Source: Amoebophrya sp. A120 (taxonomy: Eukaryota; Sar; Dinophyceae; Syndiniales; Amoebophryaceae). Taken from it: DNA of 64,000 bases. Made by a program: the position numbers and the translations under genes. The notes beneath the pieces are model-generated. The model did no database searches, was not told the DNA's origin, and saw only the letters and a list, made by a program, of their open reading frames with translations. Location of the stretch: positions 14,942,142-15,006,141 of the forward strand of contig CAJINV010000001.1 of NCBI GenBank assembly GCA_905178155.1. The letters run 5' to 3'. Within the stretch, counting starts at the first letter, position 1, and each line of letters starts with the position of its first letter. Below, piece after piece: positions 57,993 to 64,000 of this stretch.

Positions 57993-60760
57993 TCATGTTC
58001 TGTTCAGACGCTCCCTTTGTGTGGTTTCTGCCGCCTTCTTTTCGTGCTTTTGTTTTTGTTCTGCGGCATCCGGGCAACACAAGTCTACACTACAGCGTAG
58101 CTGGGGCGGTGTCGTATCCGACCGCTCGACGAAATTCCATCCGATCCAGCACTTTTTGTCGCTATCGGGAATGCGCATCAGCGACCCACAGACGGTATTC
58201 ATGGCAGCGTTGCACGTCGTCTTCACACCATCGCGCGCCCTCTCAATCAGCGTCTGCAATGGAGTCGTCGCCACGTCAAGACATTGCCTGGTAATTTTGT
58301 GTTGATAGTCCACACGACTCGGACCATTTATTTACATTGCATTTACGACGAGTCGATCGAGAAGTATATCATCAATCATTGCGGCTTTACTCTCACTGCG
58401 AACGGCGCAGACAAATTCTGTGGCCGTAACAAGATCTGATCATCTAGACGATGTCCTTCTAGACCAGGTGGATGCTAAGAACGTAGCAAGAAAGCATAAA
58501 AAATGAGTTTTATTTATACCTGTAGAGTCCGGCGCAATTGGCGGCTGGGTTTCCCATAGCTAACTGGCAACTCGCCCCCAGTCCGCCCGTCGCGGAGGCG
58601 TTCCAAGAGTTCGCATCGAAAAGCTGACTGCAGGCGTGGTGCGGCTCAAGATCATTGGCGTTGGTAAACGCGTAAATTTCGTAGTGGAAGTCCTCGGCGA
58701 TGCCCCGCACCTCGTCCCGCCGCGTTTTCACCGTGAGGTGGATCGCGCGCGGATCCAGGTCGTCGATCTGGATCACGTCGATGGACCGGAGGTTGCTAAA
58801 CAGCCGCTCACTGTTGGCGCCGTACCCTTGGTTCACATCCACCGCGTCCGCGGGATCCAAGCCGCCCCGACCAATCGACTCGTACAGCTGGTCGAAACTC
58901 CACTGGTACGCGAAAATTCGGCGAATTTTGGTCGGATCCTGTTGGTCCTCCGGGTACTTGCGCTGCAGCATGCGAATCGCTGCCCCCAGACCCGTCCCCT
59001 CCACCGTCTCACCGCTGGCAAGAGCGAACCGCGGCCGCCCGGCGTCCCCACGATCCCCCCCGCAGCAAGACTCCGAGGAAAAATCGACGTCCCCGTCGTA
59101 CTCGCCAACCCTGGATTATGGGGATACGAGAAACAAATAAAAATAGATACCCCAGCATCTTCGGCAATCACACAAAAATATAACCGAAATCAAAGCTACA
59201 CGAATTTGGTGCCCACTCTCTGACACCGTTTTGCTTTTGCTCAAAGCTCACATGAATCGGCGGGCGCGAGAAAATTTAAATTTTCGTATCAAAAAACAAA
59301 GTCAGAGTATACACGTCCACATCAATGGATGAGCCAAACAGTAACAAATATTACTGCAGAACGTCAGCCGCGAAGAATTTCTGCTCCCACTGATTGAACG
59401 GCGCCCTGGTTTTCTCGGTCCTCATGCTCCCCGTCTGATTCACAAACATTCCGTATGCCAGAGACTTCTGCGTTCCCGGATACGAGAGCAAGTGCGGAAA
59501 GGTTCCGTTGTCGGCGTACGCCCGAAGAATTGCGCGTTTGAGCAGACCGATGGAAGTCTTCGAGTTCCATTTCCCCCCCTGCGCGTCCACCAGCTCCATG
59601 CGCACGCTGGTTTTCTTGCGCCAGGCGGGGATGCTCACGTCCATGTTGTCAATGCTGGCGCCCGTGTTGTGGCCCTCGTTGCGCTCGCTGTAGTTACTGG
59701 TAAAGTCAAAATACACCGGGATCACCTTGGCACCCGTGAAGCTGGAAAAATTCGCGCTGGGCGGCGCGTGTTTGTCCGGATCGGCCGCGGCACCGAGGTA
59801 GGCGAACTGCGGCAGGGCGGTTTGCTGCGCCCACCGCAGCCGCCCCATGTCCACGACCGTGCGGGACAAGGTTTCCTGCGCCGCCAAGTTCGCCCGGCAC
59901 ACGTAGCGCCACGCGAGGTTGCGCTTCGCGTCCGGGTTGCCGACCGGGAGGGACGCAATTTCCGCCGGCGCCTTCGAAAGCACAAATTGCTGGACGTTCC
60001 AGGGAAGGTAGGAGGCGTTCGGCTCGGACTTGGTGACGTCCCAGACCGTCACGTTGCCGCCCGACGCAGCGACTGCATCGGCAACCAGCTTTTCATACCG
60101 GTCCCCGATCGCCTGGAGGTACCCCGTCATGGCGGCCGGAAACGCGGCGGAGGTGGTGCGGAGCACGTCATGCAGACTCTGGTCGAATAGCAAGGCCTGC
60201 ACGAACCAGGAACCGCCATCCGAACTGCCGATGCACGTGTTTTTCACCAGTGAAGCGACGGCCAAATCCCCACCCCCGATCGCGTTGGTGAGCCCCCGAA
60301 AGGCCTGCGCCGCCCCGAGAAACACGGCGTGGCCACCGCGCCCGAACGCGAAGGCATCGAAAAACTCGCCGTGGTTACCGTCTCCGTCGTTGCCGATTTC
60401 CACCTCCTCATTGTTGCAACAGTCTGCGCAAGAGGCGCTCGAGTCATCCGCCCCAATGGTGTTATTCGTTAGGGGCGCATCATCGGCAAAGGTGTCGGAC
60501 GCCATCGGAATCGCGATCTTTCTTTTGGTGACGTGTTCCAAAAAGTTGTTGTTTCCGGCGAGGTCGACATCCGCGGAATAAACATTCTCTGCTGCTCCCG
60601 CACTTCCCGGTGCGGTTTCGGTGTCAACAACATGCGCTTCATGTTCTGTGTTCAGGAAAGTGATCCCAGCGACTTGCTGGTTGTGATGTCCTGGCAGGAG
60701 CAATAAAGCAACAGAGAAAAGCGCTGATTGCTGCAAAAAGAGTGAATCTAAATGTACCAT
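57993..60760 (-). CDS. Secreted patatin/lysophospholipase-like protein, three exons
   Basis: Exons 60760-59355, 59110-58520 and 58287-57993 sum to 764 codons (763 aa). The 5' end is a signal peptide (residues 8-31, LFLQQSALFSVALLLLPG). FGRGGHAVFLGAAQAFRGL near residue 145 resembles the oxyanion-hole Gly loop (SGGGxRAxLxGAG) of lysophospholipases, and GSSDGGSW near residue 178 resembles the GxSGGSW nucleophile elbow, keeping GxSxG. Later ETVEGTGLGAAIRMLQRKYP matches the region after the catalytic Asp-Gly-Gly (DGGxxDNTGL), but the Asp-Gly pair itself reads ALASGET here. Cys residues cluster in the C-terminal exon (CGSLMRIPDSDKKC, DLCC). The fold assignment is moderate, and loss of the dyad aspartate would suggest an inactive or altered enzyme. 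Introns start GTAATA and GTATAA. Confidence 0.7.
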
Positions 60761-61627
60761 ATTGGAAAAAGGAATGCGATGAAAAAATTTGAATTCTTAT
60801 GCAACTTCGTCAGATGATCTTGCCAGAATGAAGGGAAAACTGAGACGAATTTCGAAGTTTTTCCGTGAAACAGTACGTCTCATGTATCAACGCAAGGTCG
60901 TGACGCGATGTAGTCGTGAAAAGAGAACTTACTAGATGTGGTACCTGTACCAACACAGCCTCGACCGACTACCAGAAAGGGAATGAGTAAAAACCGACAA
61001 TCGATGTGGTCTAGGAAAGTGTTACAACGGAAATTTTCCTACCGAGGCAAAAGAAGATGGAGTACCACACCGACACAGAATTGCAGCACACCGACTGTTC
61101 CGCATATCAAGAAGCTTCCGACTGCGCTTCACACTCGTAGCGACCGACATTTTCAGAATCGACAGGTATACATGCAGCTCTGACGCTGAGGGAGCCACTG
61201 ACACATGAGCGCAGAGGCGAATGAAGAACCGTTAGCAACCGAAGATGTAGAAATCAGAGATTGACCAGAAAAGAGACCCGAACTCGTCCGCGCAGCTGAC
61301 AAGAATTTACCGTCGTCGCTAGAAAAAAAAACTGTTTTGTTTTTACCCTGGCGCAAAAGCGTTTCATGGCCAGCACAATTCGGTTTCGGTTTCGAGATTC
61401 TACGTAGCGGTCTACGGCATCGACCTCAGAAGAAATGTTCACCTCGAAGAAAATAAATCCGGCATTTACGCGACCTCTTCCAACGACGGGAGGCTCTTTG
61501 TCATCCATATCGTCTGAAAGAATCTTCGAAATGCATCAAGATAACTAGTTCACGAGTAAAAGTGCTAAAGTTCATATTTTGGTTTTGCGCAATTCATCGA
61601 TAAAACGTTGGCTGTGGCGAGCTGGTG
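60761..61627. other. Intergenic, nothing recognised
   Basis: Spacer between the 543-aa membrane protein stop and the patatin-like start. No gene seen. Confidence 0.5.
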
Positions 61628-63259
61628 CTACAGTGTAACGACAAGAACTACAATAAAGCACGTCACCGGCACTGCGACGAGGAAGAGCAGTGGCTTCCAG
61701 ATGAGCACCAGTAGTGACCAGAGATCGGCCAGGAAAAGAAGCAGAGAGAACATGATGAGCCACCACACGGACAGGAGAATTACTTCGGGTTTCTGCATCT
61801 TGCGCAACAAATACTCGAGCATGGTTTTCTTCCTTCTCTTCTTGTTGTTACGCGCGGAGTTGAGGGTGGTCGTGCTGCGCGCGCTGAGGCTACCGCTTGG
61901 CGGCCGCATCAGCCCCGGGGTGCCTGCGGGTAGCAAGCTCGGATCGGAGTGCACACCCACGTAGTTGCCCTCTCCATCGTAGAGGTGGGAGGAAAACAAG
62001 CCCGCGTGCTGCCGTCGTTCGCGATGCCGGGCCCGGTTTTGCGCCAAGGACGGTGCCTGGAGGAGCGGCTCCTCGACCTCGTTGCCCACCTGGTACAGTT
62101 GCAAGTGGTTGTAGTAGTAATTGTAGGCTGCCGGATGGTGTCCCCCGCCACCGTGGTCGCCGCCCGCGCCGTTTGCTCCGGGCACGGGGGCCGGCACGTC
62201 CGCTGGTATTCCGCGACTGGACGGCGGCCCCGTCCGCATCTGGGAAGCCTGATGAAGGTCCGGTGTGGCCACGCCTCCTCCTGCGGCTGAGACTGGATTA
62301 TTTTTGAAGCCGTTCGACGCAGCATATGCGGAATCCTGGTGCGGCGTGTGCGGTTGACCACCCGGCACTGGACCAACCGGCGCTCCCGCCGGTTTGCTGG
62401 TTTGTTTTGGGTACGGGTAGGGCTGCTGGTGGTGCTGCTGGAACACTAGATTGCCGGTGTTCATGGTCGGTGCGTGGGGGGTATTGCCGTGGTTGTTTTG
62501 TTGCGGCGCAGGTGGTCCGCTGTAACCAGGCACAGGAGCAGCTGCTGTTCCAGCAACAGGGATGACGTTCTCCCTGAGTTGAGTCGTCGCCGGTGCTGGT
62601 GGCTGTTTCCTGTGGTCAGGCAGTGCTTCGTCGTTGGGATTGTGCTTTGTTTCCACGACTTGGTTGAACAGGCCCGAACCTCCGACTGGTTCTTGCCCGG
62701 ACGTCGCCATTTTTCTGGTGTCCCCGCCACGAAAATTCGCAAAATCTTGGAGTGACAGTTCTGTGTCTGGAAACAGTGTGCTGCTAGCTTGTTCTTGGTT
62801 CACTTTCGGACTGATGTTGTTATCCACCTTTTGCAATACCACGCGGTCGTCCGTGACGGAAGGTGGTTCGTCGTAGGACGCAGGCGAAGCTTTGTTTTCC
62901 GACGAACTCGGACTAGCGCTGGGGCTCGGTGAGACGGAATGTTGATCTCGTCCCCCACCGCCAGCCGACAAAATGCGCGTACCAGGCCCTGTGGCAAAGT
63001 ATGTTGCCGAGGAATTGTTTCTTGTGCTGCCGCTCGCGGTGTCGCGTATCTCCAGACTTGCGACCGCCTCCGGGCTGCTCAACGGCGACCCGGGCACTTC
63101 GGTTGTCTTCGAGGACCCCTCTTCCCCGGAGGAAGCGGCTGCAAACGGCGGCCCGAGCGGGTCGGAGGACGTTGCAGTCAGGCCCTTGATGTTCCCTTTG
63201 GAAGATGCAGTAGCGGCGGACGTAGGCACGGCGGGAAACAAAACCTCTCCGTCATTCAT
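61628..63259 (-). CDS. Paralogue of the 1231-aa membrane protein, 543 aa
   Basis: Intronless frame starting MNDGEVLFPAVPTS. Residues 1-360 are Ser/Pro/Gln/Asn-rich and disordered. The C-terminal module matches the gene at 53344-57039: EEPLLQAPSLAQNRARHRER, GLFSSHLYDGEGNYVG, KKRRKKTMLEYLLRKMQKPE, then hydrophobic VILLSVWWLIMFSLLLFLADLW and PLLFLVAVPVTCFIVVLVVTL at the very end. Over the last 69 residues I count about 49 identities by eye. The disordered N-termini do not align. The two genes flank the patatin-like gene, so either a local duplication with later divergence or an inserted middle gene is possible. Confidence 0.8.
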   Translation of the reverse strand: MNDGEVLFPAVPTSAATASSKGNIKGLTATSSDPLGPPFAAASSGEEGSSKTTEVPGSPLSSPEAVASLEIRDTASGSTRNNSSATYFATGPGTRILSAGGGGRDQHSVSPSPSASPSSSENKASPASYDEPPSVTDDRVVLQKVDNNISPKVNQEQASSTLFPDTELSLQDFANFRGGDTRKMATSGQEPVGGSGLFNQVVETKHNPNDEALPDHRKQPPAPATTQLRENVIPVAGTAAAPVPGYSGPPAPQQNNHGNTPHAPTMNTGNLVFQQHHQQPYPYPKQTSKPAGAPVGPVPGGQPHTPHQDSAYAASNGFKNNPVSAAGGGVATPDLHQASQMRTGPPSSRGIPADVPAPVPGANGAGGDHGGGGHHPAAYNYYYNHLQLYQVGNEVEEPLLQAPSLAQNRARHRERRQHAGLFSSHLYDGEGNYVGVHSDPSLLPAGTPGLMRPPSGSLSARSTTTLNSARNNKKRRKKTMLEYLLRKMQKPEVILLSVWWLIMFSLLLFLADLWSLLVLIWKPLLFLVAVPVTCFIVVLVVTL

Positions 63260-64000
63260 GATTTTTGAACAACTGAGTTGAGGCCTAGAGCAGAATCAGC
63301 ATACTTTCGATAGACATCTCTCCAATACTCGCTGGATCTCGCCACAGCGAAAGAAATTCAGTGCTATTTTCGAACAGGTTCATCTCCTGTGCCTGTGGGT
63401 GATTACATAATCACGAGCCAGAAACTGCTTAGGAGTGAAGGGCCGTTCTTTCTTTCCGTTTCCATACGATCAACATCGGGAAGACAAGTTTATTGAACGA
63501 ATGCAACAGGGTGATGCATACCAACAGTGTGGTGCGACGATAACGTAGTTAATGAGGTGCGAATAACAATAATTCCTAAGCATAACTAAAATAATTGTCG
63601 TAGTCATTGTGAAAAATATCGACTCATGCATTATCATCAAAAAACAGTCATATTGACATGGGTGCCGCCAGAGCTCGCGGCTTCACCGCCCTGTAACTAC
63701 AGAGGCAACGGTCAGACGCGAAAGCATCGGAATGGGGCATGGATGAATGTGCTGGTACAGCTAGGTAAGATGCTGACATGTTAAGTACGTCGACACCACA
63801 GGCGAGAGCTAGCATGCACGTGCACAAAATCAAAATCGGGTAGGCAAAAATCAAAATCGGGTAGGTGGGAGCTGCATAAAATTTTAGTATGTTCGAAATG
63901 CTGCGTAAAAGAGCCACCTGGCTGAGAAGTGCATGGTAAAGTCTCTCGTCGCTCGTGGACGTTGTTCCTCCTCTCGCTCTATATCTTGACAGATCACTCG
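63260..64000. other. Right-edge stretch, no confident gene
   Basis: The minus-strand frame at 63648-63917 has a hydrophobic segment but no start or splice context I can defend. A short tandem duplication of AAAATCAAAATCGGGTAGG lies near 63825-63865. Any gene upstream of the 543-aa protein would begin beyond the window. Confidence 0.4.
63825..63865. repeat. Tandem duplication, about 20 nt x2
   Basis: Two adjacent copies of AAAATCAAAATCGGGTAGG. Confidence 0.85.

Noticed and set aside
53344-63259. CRISPR array, integron or prokaryotic operon signals
   Set aside because: The window is eukaryotic throughout; no spaced identical repeats, ribosome binding sites or prophage genes are present.

Overview
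The window looks like nuclear DNA of an alveolate protist, most likely a syndinian dinoflagellate of the Amoebophrya type. That is an inference. It rests on dense, spliced, eukaryotic genes (eL6, uL18, Pumilio, KH, ABCC, SCO1, lipoyl synthase, FUN14), on every supportable protein gene and the one tRNA lying on the minus strand, and on introns that are themselves terminal-inverted-repeat elements with target duplications (introners), a feature I recall being described for Amoebophrya. Introns were traced by reading both splice ends. For nearly every spliced gene the exon lengths sum to a whole number of codons with the expected phases, which is strong internal evidence.

Layout, left to right, all on the minus strand: a 1524-aa exported protein with a weak acyl-CoA-synthetase-like segment (0.8-5.4 kb); a glutathione-transferase-like protein (6.2-8.0 kb); a 154-aa single-span membrane protein (8.5-9.3 kb); eL6 (9.8-10.6 kb); a SCO1-like copper chaperone (11.4-12.9 kb); a CCCH zinc-finger protein in an island that may be retroelement-derived (14.0-14.9 kb); a 653-aa secreted protein (16.4-18.3 kb); a KH RNA-binding protein (20.2-23.7 kb); a HAD hydrolase (25.2-26.3 kb); uL18 (27.2-29.1 kb); a Pumilio protein (32.1-35.7 kb); lipoyl synthase (38.5-40.1 kb); a FUN14 protein with an EF-hand (41.3-42.4 kb); a four-span membrane protein (43.1-43.9 kb); a 419-aa protein whose intron carries a selenocysteine tRNA gene (44.6-46.7 kb); an ABCC transporter with two introners (47.3-52.6 kb); and a block of three genes, two related low-complexity membrane proteins on either side of a patatin-like protein (53.3-63.3 kb).

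The most interesting content is the set of five introner insertions (25.7, 27.2, 45.6, 51.1 and 51.4 kb). Four have clear inverted ends and 5-bp target duplications; the fifth is decayed. In all five, removing the element together with one target copy restores the reading frame exactly, but only one of the four intact elements gives a GT-AG intron at that boundary. The second highlight is the 87-nt tRNA-Sec, with the 9/4 domain architecture and a T5 terminator, inside a protein-coding intron. There is no operon logic; the genes are housekeeping functions (translation, RNA binding, mitochondrial copper and lipoate, transport) mixed with secreted or membrane proteins of unknown role.
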